Of a DNA stretch of 64,000 nt, positions 1 through 9,637 are shown in pieces. Source of the DNA: Bog-756 sp963737625. GTDB lineage: Bacteria; Actinomycetota; Acidimicrobiia; Acidimicrobiales; RAAP-2. The notes below the pieces were generated by a model that was not told the origin of the DNA, did not search any database, and worked only from the letters and a program-made list of their open reading frames with translations. Every line of letters starts with the position of its first letter. Position 1 is the stretch's first letter. A program made the translations under genes and the position numbers. The stretch spans positions 310,001-374,000 of the forward strand of contig CAVTTK010000005.1 in NCBI GenBank assembly GCA_963737625.1, in the 5' to 3' direction.

Positions 1-590
1 ACGAGCTCAATGTGGATGTGGTGGAGGTGACCAGCGAGCTCGGCGACGTCCTGGCCTACGAGCTGGTTCCCAACTACAAGCTCCTCGGTCCCCGGCTGAA
101 GGACCGGGTCCAGGCCCTGCGGGCGGCCATGGGAACGGTGGACGGCCTGACCGCGGCCGCCGACCTGGCCGCCGGGCGGCCGGTGGTGGTGGACCTGGAG
201 GGCGGCCCTGTCGAACTGGTCGGGGAGGAGATCGAGCTGCGGGTCCAGGCCCAGTCCGGGTTCGCCGTGTCCCGGGACGGGGCCGAGGTGGTGGCCCTCG
301 ACCTGGCCCTCGACGACGACCTCCGCCGGCGCGGCCTGGTCCGCGAGGTGATCCGCCATGTCCAGGACGTGCGCAAGGCCACCGGCCTGGAGGTGTCCGA
401 CTGGATCCACCTCTCCCTGGAGGGCCTCGACGACCTGGAGCCCATGTTCGGGTCCATAGCCACCGAGGTGCTGGCCCGCTCCGTCTCGGCTTCCCGACCC
501 GGTGACCCCGAGGCCGGCCCCGGCACCACGCTCGACATCGACGCCGGCGACACGGTGCGGGAGGCCAGGGCATGGGTGGTGCGGGCGTGA
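1..590 (+). CDS. ileS: Isoleucyl-tRNA synthetase, C-terminal part (truncated by window edge)
   Basis: About 195 C-terminal residues of a class I aminoacyl-tRNA synthetase that charges tRNA-Ile in the cytoplasm. The frame is open from the first bases (ELNVDVVEV), which matches the ELNV-type start of the C-terminal region of long bacterial or eukaryote-like IleS. The segment LRRRGLVREVIRHVQDVRKA is the conserved region that follows the anticodon-binding domain in this subgroup. The catalytic HIGH and KMSKS motifs lie outside the window. The stop codon overlaps the GTG start of the next gene by four bases, so the two may be translationally coupled. The identification is firm at family level; only the 3' end is available. 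Confidence 0.85.
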   Translation, partial: ELNVDVVEVTSELGDVLAYELVPNYKLLGPRLKDRVQALRAAMGTVDGLTAAADLAAGRPVVVDLEGGPVELVGEEIELRVQAQSGFAVSRDGAEVVALDLALDDDLRRRGLVREVIRHVQDVRKATGLEVSDWIHLSLEGLDDLEPMFGSIATEVLARSVSASRPGDPEAGPGTTLDIDAGDTVREARAWVVRA

Positions 591-2173
591 CCCGGTCGGC
601 CGGCGCCGAACCGGCCGACGCCACCGATCCCGCCGGCGAGCAGTTGGTGCTGGCCATCGACCTCGGCACCGGCGGGCCCAAGGTGGCCGTGGTGGCCGCC
701 AGCGGGCGCATCGTGGCCCACGCCACCGAGCCCGTCGCCCTCCACCTGCTGGAGGGGGGCGGGGCCGAGCAGGACCCGTCCGAGTGGTGGACGGCCATCG
801 TGGCCGCGGCGCGCCGGGCCGTGGCCCAGGCCGCGGCGGCGCCCGCCTCCTTCATCGGGGTCGGGTGCACGGCCCAGTGGTCGGGCACGGTGGCCGTCGG
901 CCCCGACGGGGAGCCCCTCCGGCCGGCCATCATCTGGATGGACTCCCGGGGGAACCAGGCCATCCGCAAGGTGGCCGGTGGACCGGTCAACGTCCTCGGC
1001 TACGACCCCCGCAAACTCGTCCGGTGGGTGCAGGTCACCGGCGGGGCCCCGGGTCTCTCGGGCAAGGACCCGGTGGCCCACATCCTGTTCATCCGGGACG
1101 CCTTCCCCGACGTCTACCGGGCCACGGCCACCTTCCTCGAGCCCTGCGACTACCTCAACCTCAAGCTCACCGGCGTCACCTCGGCCTCGTTCGACTCCAT
1201 CGGCGCCCACTGGATCACCGACAACCGCGCCATCGACGCCGTGGACTACGACCAGCGGCTGCTGGAACTCACCGGCCTGGACCGGGCCAAGCTGCCCGAC
1301 CTGGTGGCCCCGGGCACCATCATGGGCACGCTCACCGCCGGAGCGGCCGCCGACCTCGGTGTCGCCGCCGGTCTGCCGGTGTCGGTCGGTTCGGGTGACG
1401 TGCACTCGGCGGTGTTCGGGTCGGGGGCGGTGGATGACTATGCCGCGCACCTCTACATCGGCACCTCGTCGTGGATCTCGGGGCACGTCCCCTTCAAGAA
1501 GACCGCCCCCACCTCCAACGTGGCCTCCATCCCCGCCGCCCTGGCCGGGCGCTACCTCATCGTCGACGAGCACGAGACGGCAGGGGCCTGCCTCACCTTC
1601 CTGCGCGACAACCTGGGGTTCGCCGACGACTTCGAGTCCATGAACGCCATGGTCGACACGGTGGCGCCGGGCAGCGGCCGGGTACTGTTCACCCCGTGGC
1701 TCAACGGTGAGCGCTCTCCGGTCGATGACCACACCATCCGGGGCGGCTTCCACAATCTCTCCCTGGCCACCACCCGGGCCCAGATGGTCCGAGCCGTCTA
1801 CGAGGGGGTGGCCCTCAACTCGAGGTGGCTGCTCGAGGCCGTGGAGAAGTTCGCCGACCGCCGCCTCGATTCCCTGGCCTTCATCGGCGGCGGTGCCAAC
1901 TCCGACCAGTGGGCCCAGATCCATGCCGACGTGCTGGGCCGGGAGATCCGTCAGGTGGCGGATCCGGTTCTGGCCAACGTCCGGGGTGCCGCCCTCATCA
2001 CGCTGATGGCTCTGGGCCGGGTCCGCCTGGCCGACATCCCGGCCATGGTGGAGATCCGGCGCACCTTCACCCCCGACCGGTCAACGGCGGCCGAGTACGA
2101 CGTCCTCTTCGCCGAGTTCGTGGCGCTCTACAAGCAGACCAAAGGCATCTTCAAGAGGCTCAACCGATTCTGA
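587..2173 (+). CDS. FGGY-family carbohydrate kinase (xylulokinase-like)
   Basis: A 528-residue sugar kinase expected to phosphorylate a pentose or polyol with ATP in the cytoplasm. The N-terminal phosphate loop AIDLGTGGPK lies near residue 25. A sugar-site segment GVGCTAQWSGT follows, then GSGDVHSAVFGSG in the middle, and the ATP-side motif AFIGGGANSDQW near residue 430. These define the FGGY_N and FGGY_C halves at full family length. I chose the GTG at 587, which overlaps the ileS stop as GTGA, over the ATG at 572, which lies deeper inside ileS. The substrate cannot be read from the sequence; xylulokinase is the nearest familiar type. No sugar transporter or isomerase lies beside it. Confidence 0.8.
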   Translation: MTRSAGAEPADATDPAGEQLVLAIDLGTGGPKVAVVAASGRIVAHATEPVALHLLEGGGAEQDPSEWWTAIVAAARRAVAQAAAAPASFIGVGCTAQWSGTVAVGPDGEPLRPAIIWMDSRGNQAIRKVAGGPVNVLGYDPRKLVRWVQVTGGAPGLSGKDPVAHILFIRDAFPDVYRATATFLEPCDYLNLKLTGVTSASFDSIGAHWITDNRAIDAVDYDQRLLELTGLDRAKLPDLVAPGTIMGTLTAGAAADLGVAAGLPVSVGSGDVHSAVFGSGAVDDYAAHLYIGTSSWISGHVPFKKTAPTSNVASIPAALAGRYLIVDEHETAGACLTFLRDNLGFADDFESMNAMVDTVAPGSGRVLFTPWLNGERSPVDDHTIRGGFHNLSLATTRAQMVRAVYEGVALNSRWLLEAVEKFADRRLDSLAFIGGGANSDQWAQIHADVLGREIRQVADPVLANVRGAALITLMALGRVRLADIPAMVEIRRTFTPDRSTAAEYDVLFAEFVALYKQTKGIFKRLNRF

Positions 2174-2245
2174 GACGGCCGGTGCGGAGGGTGACCGGTC
2201 CGCGGCCCCATGGCGTCGGCGCCGGTCGACCGGATGGAGCCTGAC

Positions 2246-2965
2246 TCAGTCGGCCGTCGGGGTCGTGCCGACGAACAGCAGGTCGAAGGCCAGGGTGTGC
2301 AGGGCCGTCCCGGAGGAAGACCAGCCACTGCGGCGGTCGATCCAGTACCCGATGGCCGGGAAGACCCGGCGAGCCCGGCTACCGGGCAGGCGAAGCACAT
2401 GGAACACCAGCGCGGCGTAGTACTCGGCCAGATAGCCCAGGGCCTCGAACGTGCCACCGAACACGTGGACCTCGCCGTTCTCGAAGCAGACCGAGCCGAG
2501 CGTGTCGAGGCCCTGGGCCGTGAAGCGCCAGTAATCGTTGTGATCATGCCGGGGAACGGCGGAGGGGACGGAGAAGATCGCCGTTCCTCCCGGCTTGAGG
2601 ACCCGGGCGATCTCCCGGAGGACGGCGGCCGGCTCGGGCACATGCTCCAGCAACTCCAGCGAGAGGACGATGTCCACCGATCCGTCGGACAGCGGAAGAT
2701 CCGTGGCACTGGAGGCGAAGTCCACATTGGGAAGATCCCGGAGGTCGGTGGCCAGGAACCGCCCGGGGCAGACCGACTCGAACTGGCGCATCATGCCGCA
2801 GCCCACATTGACCACCAGGGCGTCGGCCGGGAGTCGGGCCAGCTGTCCCTTGATGAACTCGTCGCGACGGGAGATGGCGTTGGTCCAGTTGCTGGCCGGG
2901 GGGGCAGTCACACCGTTTCCGCCCGTCGCACCGGGCGTCACCTCGACACGCATGGGTGTGGACAC
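2246..2965 (-). CDS. Class I SAM-dependent methyltransferase
   Basis: A 239-residue methyltransferase of the Methyltransf_11 type. Motif I is VVNVGCGMM, followed by the acidic LATDLRDLP, the substrate-side SATDLPLSDGSVDIVLSLE, and LLEHVPEPAAVLREIARVLKPGG, a standard motif order for small-molecule methyltransferases. The start is set at a GTG preceded by an AAGGGGGGAA ribosome-binding site five bases upstream; the frame is open further but looks non-coding there. It lies 112 bases downstream of leuA on the same strand. A tight hairpin lies between them, so co-transcription is doubtful. The substrate is unknown; the C-terminal hydrophobic region (EYYAALVFHVLRLP) resembles methyltransferases found near glycan or lipid genes. 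Confidence 0.75.
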   Translation of the reverse strand: MSTPMRVEVTPGATGGNGVTAPPASNWTNAISRRDEFIKGQLARLPADALVVNVGCGMMRQFESVCPGRFLATDLRDLPNVDFASSATDLPLSDGSVDIVLSLELLEHVPEPAAVLREIARVLKPGGTAIFSVPSAVPRHDHNDYWRFTAQGLDTLGSVCFENGEVHVFGGTFEALGYLAEYYAALVFHVLRLPGSRARRVFPAIGYWIDRRSGWSSSGTALHTLAFDLLFVGTTPTAD

Positions 2966-3042
2966 CAGGATTCCCCCCTTTTGGACTCGACGCTCCGACG
3001 GGAACAATCCCGGGCGCGCCTGCATCGTATCCCCGGGCGCCA

Positions 3043-3070
3043 CCGGCCCGTCCCCGGAAGGACGGGCCGG
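3043..3070 (-). terminator. Strong hairpin just downstream of leuA
   Basis: A perfect 11-bp inverted repeat (arms 3043-3053 and 3060-3070, six-base loop) begins eight bases after the leuA stop codon. It lacks a T tract, so it may act as a transcription pause, an mRNA 3' end stabiliser or a weak terminator rather than a classical intrinsic terminator. Confidence 0.45.
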
Positions 3071-3077
3071 CTCCCGG

Positions 3078-4835
3078 CTACGGGGCGGTGCTCCCTCGTC
3101 GTTCGAGGTCCCGGTTGGCCGCGCTGACCACGGCGTGGAGCGAGGCGTCGAGGATGCTGGAGTCCATGCCCACGCCCCACCAGGTCGAGCCATCGGGGCC
3201 TTCGGCCTCGATGTAGGCCACGGCCGACGCCTCGCTGCCCGAGGTCAGGGCGTGCTGGCTGTAGTCCTTCACTTCGAAGTCGACGCCCAGGTCGGTGCGC
3301 AACGCCCCGAGGAGGGCGTCGATGGGGCCGTTGCCCTGGCCCATGACCGTGCGGGGCTGGCCGCCCACCAGCAGCTGGGCGGTCACCGTGGTGCGCTGGC
3401 CCCCGGTGGCGACCTCGCTGCCGATGAGGCGCATGGCGGCGTCCTCGGGCAGGTAGGTGCGGGAAAAGACGTCCCACATCTCGCCGGGCCGGATCACCGT
3501 CCCGCTGTCCTCGGTGACGGCCTGGACCTCTTTGGAGAATTCCACCTGGAGCCGACGGGGGAGGTCCAAGCCGTGCTCGGTGTCCATCACGTAGGCCACG
3601 CCGCCTTTGCCGGATTGGCTGTTCACCTGGATGATGGCTTCGTAGGTGCGCCCCGTGTGGCTGGGGTCGATGGGAAGGTACGGGACCTCCCACAGCGGGT
3701 AGTCGTGGCCCAAGGCGGCAAAGCCCTTCTTGATGGCGTCCTGGTGCGATCCCGAGAACGCCGTGTACACCAGGTCGCCGGCGTAGGGATGACGGGGGTG
3801 GACGGGCATGCGCGTGGCGTACTCGGCGACCCGCCGGATGCGGTCGATGTCACTGAAGTCGAGGGCCGGGTCGACACCCTGGGAGAAGAGGTTCATGGCC
3901 AGGGTGACGACATCCACGTTGCCGGTCCGTTCCCCATTCCCGAACAGCGTCCCCTCTACCCGGTCGGCCCCGGCCTGCACGGCCAACTCGGCGGCGGCCA
4001 CCGCCGTGCCCCGGTCGTTGTGGGGGTGGAGGCTGAGGATGATCGAGTCCCGGTGGGAGACGGTTCGACCGAACCACTCGATCACGTCGGCGTAGACGTG
4101 GGGGCCGTACATCTCGACGGTGTTGGGCAGGTTGATGATGATGGGCCGTTCCGGGCTGGGCTGGATGACCTCCATCACCGCCTCGCAGATCTCCACGGCG
4201 AACTCCGGTTCGGTCCCGGTGAAGCTCTCGGGGGAGTACTCGTAGCGGACGTCGGTTCCGGGCAGGGACGACTCGAACTTCTTGCACAGCCCGGCGGCGT
4301 TGACGGCGATCTCGATGATGCCGGCCCGGTCCAGACCGAACACCACACGGCGCTGCAGCTCGGACGTGGAGTTGTAGAAGTGGACGATGGCCCGGGGGGC
4401 GCCGACCAGTGACTCGAAGGTGCGTTCGATCAGCTCCTCGCGGCACTGCACCAGGACCTGGATGGTGACGTCGTCGGGGATCAGCCCCTCGTCGATGATC
4501 TGCCGCTGGAAGTCGAAGTCGGTCTGGGAGGCCGAGGGGAAGCCGACCTCGATCTCCTTGAACCCCACGGCCACCAGCGTCTCGAACAGTCGCAGCTTGC
4601 GCTCGGAATCCATGGGGTCGACCAGGGCCTGGTTGCCGTCGCGCAGGTCCACGCTGGCCCAGCGGGGCGCCCGGGTGATGTCCCGGTCGGGCCAGGTCCG
4701 GTCGGCCAGGCTCAGCGGCCGGTAGGGGCGGTAGAGGTGGAAGGGCATGGGGGAGACGTCACAGGGCATGGCCAGCCGATGGTGCTGGTGGTCCGGAGGG
4801 GCCGAGTTGGCGGGGCCGTCGGTGGGGCTGTTCAC
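3078..4835 (-). CDS. leuA: 2-isopropylmalate synthase, long actinobacterial form
   Basis: Condenses acetyl-CoA with 2-oxoisovalerate to give 2-isopropylmalate, the first committed step of leucine synthesis. The 585-residue protein has the HMGL-type TIM barrel: ASVDLRDGNQAL near residue 63 (metal-binding Asp and catalytic Arg), LSLHPHNDRGTAVAAAE with the HxH metal ligands, and LFGNGERTGN, the family signature. A C-terminal LeuA dimer domain (about residue 430 on, including QLLVGGQPRTVMGQGNGP) normally binds leucine for feedback inhibition. The GTG start has an AAAGGGAG ribosome-binding site eight bases upstream. A leucine leader peptide and intrinsic terminator precede it, indicating attenuation control. 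The downstream neighbour is a methyltransferase; other leu genes are not in the window. Confidence 0.95.
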   Translation of the reverse strand: MNSPTDGPANSAPPDHQHHRLAMPCDVSPMPFHLYRPYRPLSLADRTWPDRDITRAPRWASVDLRDGNQALVDPMDSERKLRLFETLVAVGFKEIEVGFPSASQTDFDFQRQIIDEGLIPDDVTIQVLVQCREELIERTFESLVGAPRAIVHFYNSTSELQRRVVFGLDRAGIIEIAVNAAGLCKKFESSLPGTDVRYEYSPESFTGTEPEFAVEICEAVMEVIQPSPERPIIINLPNTVEMYGPHVYADVIEWFGRTVSHRDSIILSLHPHNDRGTAVAAAELAVQAGADRVEGTLFGNGERTGNVDVVTLAMNLFSQGVDPALDFSDIDRIRRVAEYATRMPVHPRHPYAGDLVYTAFSGSHQDAIKKGFAALGHDYPLWEVPYLPIDPSHTGRTYEAIIQVNSQSGKGGVAYVMDTEHGLDLPRRLQVEFSKEVQAVTEDSGTVIRPGEMWDVFSRTYLPEDAAMRLIGSEVATGGQRTTVTAQLLVGGQPRTVMGQGNGPIDALLGALRTDLGVDFEVKDYSQHALTSGSEASAVAYIEAEGPDGSTWWGVGMDSSILDASLHAVVSAANRDLERRGSTAP

Positions 4836-4916
4836 GGTGCTGCTCCCTTTGCTGGGTGGGTCGGTGTGGATGGCTGCGGGTCGGGGACGGGGCCCGGTGG
4901 AGGCTCCCTGGCCAAC

Positions 4917-4950
4917 AAAAAACCCCCTGGCCGCTCGGGCTCAGGAGGTT
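4917..4950 (-). terminator. Attenuator terminator in the leuA leader
   Basis: On the minus strand a 9-bp stem (arms 4942-4950 and 4921-4929, one G-U pair) encloses an inner GCC/GGC stem and is followed directly by six T residues. It sits 28 bases after the leader-peptide stop codon and 81 bases before the leuA start. That is where a transcription attenuator should lie. Confidence 0.85.
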
Positions 4951-4978
4951 GCGGGCGAACGCGTTGTGGCGCTCGCCG

Positions 4979-5017
4979 TCAGGTAAGGAGGAGGTCCGAG
5001 GTGGTCACCGGGTTCAT
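4979..5017 (-). CDS. leuL: leuA leader peptide with three consecutive leucine codons
   Basis: A 12-codon open frame, MNPVTTSDLLLT, lies 143 bases upstream of leuA and is followed by an intrinsic terminator. The run CTC CTC CTT would stall ribosomes when charged tRNA-Leu is scarce. By established amino-acid attenuation logic, this would let RNA polymerase read through into leuA. Short Leu-rich leaders before leuA are known in actinobacteria. A competing antiterminator helix was not worked out in detail. The peptide itself is unlikely to have another role. Confidence 0.8.
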   Translation of the reverse strand: MNPVTTSDLLLT

Positions 5018-5051
5018 GATCAATCCATGGTGGCAGGCAGCCCGCGATCCG

Positions 5052-6473
5052 TCAAGGACCGGTGGGCGTGGCCACGGACGGCGCCGGGTCGGCCAGGGCC
5101 CGGGCCTCGTGCAGCACGGCCGCCCGGTGGGCCAGGAGCGAGTCCACCAGCGCGCGCCGGTCCCGGGCCAGCCGGAGGCCCTGGCGGGCGCCGCCCATCC
5201 GGCGGATCCGTTCGGCCATCCGCACGGCCACGTAGCCACAGGCCGGGGCACCGGCGGCGGCCACCATGCCGGCGGCCGGGCCCCGTGACCGACCGACCAC
5301 CACGCCGAGCAGGGTGTAGGTGCCCAGGTAGAGGAAGAACGAGCCGAGCAGTTTGACCGTGGCCCGGATGCTCCGGTTGGCCGGCACGGAGGCAGCCACG
5401 GACACCACGCCGTAGGGAACGGCGTGGACGACGGCGCCCACCAGGGCGACGGGGGCGGCCAGCCCCACTTTGGCCAGGGCCCGGAGGTAGTCCGAACGCA
5501 GGGTTCCCGACCGGTAGCTGGCTGCCACCTGGGCATCCGCCAACCCACTGACGTCCAGATACCGCCGGTACCGGCGGTAGGCGAGGCGCAGGGGATCCAG
5601 GGCGGCCACCGGCCCGTCACCGGTGGGTCCGACGGCCCACCCCTTCAGGACGCGCTGTCGGTCGGCCAGGGTGGCGTCGGCCGGGAGGACGGTCACCGAC
5701 CGGGCGACGATGTCGGCGATGGCGTTCAGCTCCTCGGCGTCCTCCCACTCGGCCAGCTCCGGTCCGGTGCGCCGGATCCGCTCGGCCAGATCCTCGGTCA
5801 GGGCGCGGACGGCCTGGCGGGGATCGAGGGCGGCCTGGCCACGCCAGTCGTCGACCGGTCGCGGCCGTCCCACCCGGACCAGGGCCCGCGACCGGAAGCG
5901 CTGTTTGTCGTCGTAGACCAGGGCCACGGCCACCGTGTTCACGTGGCGGACTCCGTGGTCGGCGGCCGCCAGGGCGATGCGGGCGGCACCGGTGCGGAGC
6001 GGCTGCAGCGTGGAACGATCGTGGCTGACCCCTTCGGGAAAGACGGCCAGGAGCCCGCCGTGGGCCAGCACGTCGTCGGAGGCGGCGAACGCCGCGGCGT
6101 TGCCGTCGGAGGCACCGCCGTCCTCGGCGCGGTGGACCGGCACCACGCCGGCCAGGTGGAGGAAGGGCCAGAGCAATGGATTGTGAAAGAGCGTGGACTT
6201 CCCGAGGAAGCGGGGATAGCGATCCAGGGAGGCGAGGAGGAGGAGTCCGTCGACCAGACCGTTCCTGTGGTCGGCCACCAGCACGGTGGGCTGACCGGTG
6301 TCGAGCCGTTCGGCGTGCTCGACCTCGACGGTGCGGAAGAAGGTGCGTACGAGGACGCGGGCCAGTCCGACCATGACCACCTGGCCGGGTCGACGGGGAC
6401 GGTGCTCCACCGGCGTGGAGCGGGCGCGGCCCTGGTCGGCGGGCGGACGCGCCGGTGCGTCGGGACTACTCAC
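5052..6473 (-). CDS. Glycerol-phosphate / lysophospholipid acyltransferase family protein
   Basis: A 473-residue membrane-associated acyltransferase expected to move an acyl chain onto glycerol-3-phosphate or a lysophospholipid. The PlsC-type fold shows as DHRNGLVDG near residue 69 and FPEGVSHDRSTL near residue 147. In motif I the His and Asp are separated by five residues rather than the bacterial four. Together with FPEGxSHD this resembles the Gpt2/Sct1-like branch better than ordinary PlsC (inference). The C-terminal third has hydrophobic stretches (VGLAAPVALVGAVVHAVPYG and FFLYLGTYTLLGVV) that look like membrane segments. The GTG start at 6473 has no clear ribosome-binding site; the in-frame ATG near 6374 is an alternative. 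It follows the glutamine-synthetase-like gene by 58 bases. Confidence 0.75.
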   Translation of the reverse strand: MSSPDAPARPPADQGRARSTPVEHRPRRPGQVVMVGLARVLVRTFFRTVEVEHAERLDTGQPTVLVADHRNGLVDGLLLLASLDRYPRFLGKSTLFHNPLLWPFLHLAGVVPVHRAEDGGASDGNAAAFAASDDVLAHGGLLAVFPEGVSHDRSTLQPLRTGAARIALAAADHGVRHVNTVAVALVYDDKQRFRSRALVRVGRPRPVDDWRGQAALDPRQAVRALTEDLAERIRRTGPELAEWEDAEELNAIADIVARSVTVLPADATLADRQRVLKGWAVGPTGDGPVAALDPLRLAYRRYRRYLDVSGLADAQVAASYRSGTLRSDYLRALAKVGLAAPVALVGAVVHAVPYGVVSVAASVPANRSIRATVKLLGSFFLYLGTYTLLGVVVGRSRGPAAGMVAAAGAPACGYVAVRMAERIRRMGGARQGLRLARDRRALVDSLLAHRAAVLHEARALADPAPSVATPTGP

Positions 6474-6531
6474 ACCGGGTATTCGCTGCCGCCCCTCCGG
6501 TTGGACGTGCCGGGCCGCGGCATCCTCGGAT

Positions 6532-7899
6532 TCAGATGCGCTCGAAGTTCCGGGCCAGCTCCCAGTCGGTGACGGCCCGGTTGGCCGCCGCCCACTCCTG
6601 TCGCGCCGTGTTCAGCAGGTGGTGGTGGACCTCGGGACCGAACGCCTCGGCGGCCACCTCGCTGTCGGCCAGCCGGTCGATGGCCTCGGCCAGCGTGGTG
6701 GGGATGCGAGGGAGCCCCGGTGTGCTGTAGGCGTTGCCGGTGAAGGCCGCCGGCAGGTCCAGCTGGTGTTCGATGCCCCACAGCCCGCCGGCGATGGCCG
6801 CGGCCAGCGCCAGGTAGGGGTTGACGTCGGCTCCGGGGATCCGACTCTCCACCCGGCGGCCGGCCCCGTGGCCCACGGCCCGGAATCCGCAGGTCCGGTT
6901 GTCCTCGCCCCACACCCGGGCCGTCGGGGCCCACGAGTCGGGCACGTACCGGCGATAGGAGTTCACGTACGGGGCGAAGCACCAGGCCAGCTGGTCGGCG
7001 GCGAACAGCTGGCCGGCCACGAACTGGGCTCCGACCGTCGAGAAGCCGGATGGGGAGTCCTGGCCTTCGGCCGGGGCCATCAGGGGGGTGTCGTCGTCGG
7101 CGTCCCACAGGCTGGTGTGGATGTGGCAGGAGGACCCGGCACTGGCCATCGTCCACTTGGCCATGAAGGTGGCGGCCCGTCCGAATCCCGAGGCGATCTC
7201 CTTCACCCCGTTCTTGAACACCAGGTGGCGGTCGGCGACCTCCAGGGCGCCCCCGTAGGTGATGTTGATCTCGTGCTGGCCGATGCCGGCCTCGCCTTTG
7301 GAGAATTCGATGGGGATACCGGCCTCGACCATCTGGCTGCGGATCTTCCCGATGATGTACTCCTCACGGGAGGTCTGGAGCAGCTGGTAGTCCTCGATGG
7401 TGTCGGCGTGCGGAGCCAGGCCCTGCCAGTGCTTGCCGGCGGCCTCGGCGAAGGAGTCGAGGAACAGGTAGAACTCGAGCTCGGTGGCGCACTTGACCTC
7501 CAGGCCGTGGCTGGCCGCCCGCTCGAGCTGGCGCCGGAGGATCCGACGGGGGGACACCTCGACCGGCTCGCCCTCCACGGTCAGCAGGTCGCACAGCACC
7601 AGGGCGCTGCCCGGCAGCCACGGCAGGGGACGGACCGTCTGGGGGTCGACGACGGCATTGAGGTCGCCATAGCCGGTCTCCCAGTTGGCGAACTCGTACC
7701 CGGGCAGGGGCTCCATGTCGACGTCGCAGGCCATCAGGTAGTCGCAGACCTCGATCCCGTGGTGCAGCACGTGGTCGAGGAAGAAGGATCCGGTGACCCG
7801 CTTCCCGACCGGCCGGCCCTGTAGGTCGGGGAAGGCCACCACGACGGTGTCGATGTCGCCCGACTGGATGTGGTGGGGGAGAGTCTCGAGGGTCAGCAT
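6532..7899 (-). CDS. Glutamine synthetase family ligase (possible gamma-glutamyl-amine synthetase)
   Basis: A 455-residue member of the glutamine synthetase fold, which activates glutamate with ATP and joins it to ammonia or an amine. Motifs in order: FPDLQGRPVGKRV in the beta-grasp domain, ATELEFYLF (metal ligand), GIGQHEINI, the nucleotide-site SSCHIHTSLWD, and VESRIPGADVNPYLALAA. The segment NRTCGFRAV departs from the NRSA-type sequence of nitrogen-assimilating GlnA, and no adenylylation-loop tyrosine is obvious. With a gamma-glutamyl hydrolase and an aldehyde dehydrogenase transcribed divergently nearby, a GlnA3/PuuA-like gamma-glutamylpolyamine synthetase is more likely than housekeeping GlnA (inference). 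It lies 38 bases after the SDR gene, probably in the same operon. Confidence 0.8.
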   Translation of the reverse strand: MLTLETLPHHIQSGDIDTVVVAFPDLQGRPVGKRVTGSFFLDHVLHHGIEVCDYLMACDVDMEPLPGYEFANWETGYGDLNAVVDPQTVRPLPWLPGSALVLCDLLTVEGEPVEVSPRRILRRQLERAASHGLEVKCATELEFYLFLDSFAEAAGKHWQGLAPHADTIEDYQLLQTSREEYIIGKIRSQMVEAGIPIEFSKGEAGIGQHEINITYGGALEVADRHLVFKNGVKEIASGFGRAATFMAKWTMASAGSSCHIHTSLWDADDDTPLMAPAEGQDSPSGFSTVGAQFVAGQLFAADQLAWCFAPYVNSYRRYVPDSWAPTARVWGEDNRTCGFRAVGHGAGRRVESRIPGADVNPYLALAAAIAGGLWGIEHQLDLPAAFTGNAYSTPGLPRIPTTLAEAIDRLADSEVAAEAFGPEVHHHLLNTARQEWAAANRAVTDWELARNFERI

Positions 7900-7937
7900 G
7901 GATGCACTCTGGTCCAGCGGACCGCTTCCGTCCAGCG

Positions 7938-8714
<777 letters not shown>

Positions 8715-8847
8715 CTCCGTCTCCCTTTCGGGCCGCGGTGCCCGTCCTTCGATCTTCGGCGAACGCGTGGGCCCCGGGCCCCGCCGGTCCGCCCTCGTCA
8801 GCGAACCTTACCGGCGGCCCGGTGGGGGCGGTGGGATACTGAACGCC

Positions 8848-9612
8848 GTGCCCACCGTCGGTTCCCGGCCCCTCATCGGGGTGACCATGTACCGCCAGAC
8901 CACGTCATGGTGGGCCTGGCAGCGCGATGCCGCGCTGGTGCCGGGAACGTACCTGGACGTGATCGAGCGTGCCGGGGGTGAGGCCCTGCTCCTCCCACCT
9001 GCCGGTGACGGGGCCCCTCCGGTCGGGGCCGACCGCGCCGAGCGGGTGGTGGCCGCCCTCGACGGCCTGGTACTCATCGGTGGCGGCGATCTCGACGCCT
9101 CCCTCTACGGCGTCGAACCCGATCCCCGCAACGGTGGCACCAACATCCGGCGCGACGAACTCGAACGGGGCCTTCTGGCCGCGGCCCTGGCCGTCGACGT
9201 CCCGGTCCTGGCCGTGTGCCGGGGTATGCAGCTCCTCAACGTGTGCCTGGGCGGCGACCTGGTCCAACAGTTGCCCGACCGACTCGGATCGGCCAACCAC
9301 CAGCCGCGACCCGGCGCCTTCGGACGCGTGTCGGTGCTCACCGAGGAGGGCAGTGCTGTGCGGGGCCTCTTCGGAACGCGGACCGAGGTCCTGTGCAGTC
9401 ACCACCAGGCCGTCGACCGCCTGGGAGGCGGCCTGGTGGTCACGGCCCGGAGCGAGGACGGGGTGGTCGAGGCCGTCGAGCTACCCGGCCACCGGTTCGT
9501 CCTCGGGGTGCAGTGGCACCCCGAGGAGAACGGCGACGGCCGGCTGTTCGAGGCGCTGGTGGCCTCCGCCAGGGACCGCCTCGAGGAATCGACCACCCGG
9601 GAGCACGCGTGA
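8848..9612 (+). CDS. Gamma-glutamyl-gamma-aminobutyrate hydrolase-like class I amidotransferase (peptidase C26)
   Basis: A 254-residue PuuD-like hydrolase expected to release glutamate from a gamma-glutamyl amide in the cytoplasm. The nucleophile is Cys124 in VLAVCRGMQLLNV, with His224 and Glu226 in VQWHPEEN forming the triad. GGGDLDASLYG and SHHQAVDRLGGGL are typical of the PuuD subgroup. The start is placed at the GTG at 8848, where homology begins (SRPLIGVTMYRQ); the frame is open much further upstream but overlaps the divergent SDR gene. Next to it are a PuuC-like aldehyde dehydrogenase and, divergently, a glutamine-synthetase-like ligase, the gene set of a Puu-type catabolic route. Confidence 0.85.
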   Translation: MPTVGSRPLIGVTMYRQTTSWWAWQRDAALVPGTYLDVIERAGGEALLLPPAGDGAPPVGADRAERVVAALDGLVLIGGGDLDASLYGVEPDPRNGGTNIRRDELERGLLAAALAVDVPVLAVCRGMQLLNVCLGGDLVQQLPDRLGSANHQPRPGAFGRVSVLTEEGSAVRGLFGTRTEVLCSHHQAVDRLGGGLVVTARSEDGVVEAVELPGHRFVLGVQWHPEENGDGRLFEALVASARDRLEESTTREHA

Positions 9613-9637
9613 CCGGCACGACCAGCAGGGAGCATTC

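Noticed and set aside
74..1924. 616-codon minus-strand frame over ileS and the sugar kinase
   Set aside because: Antisense to two clear genes; composition is Gly/His/Arg-rich without domains.
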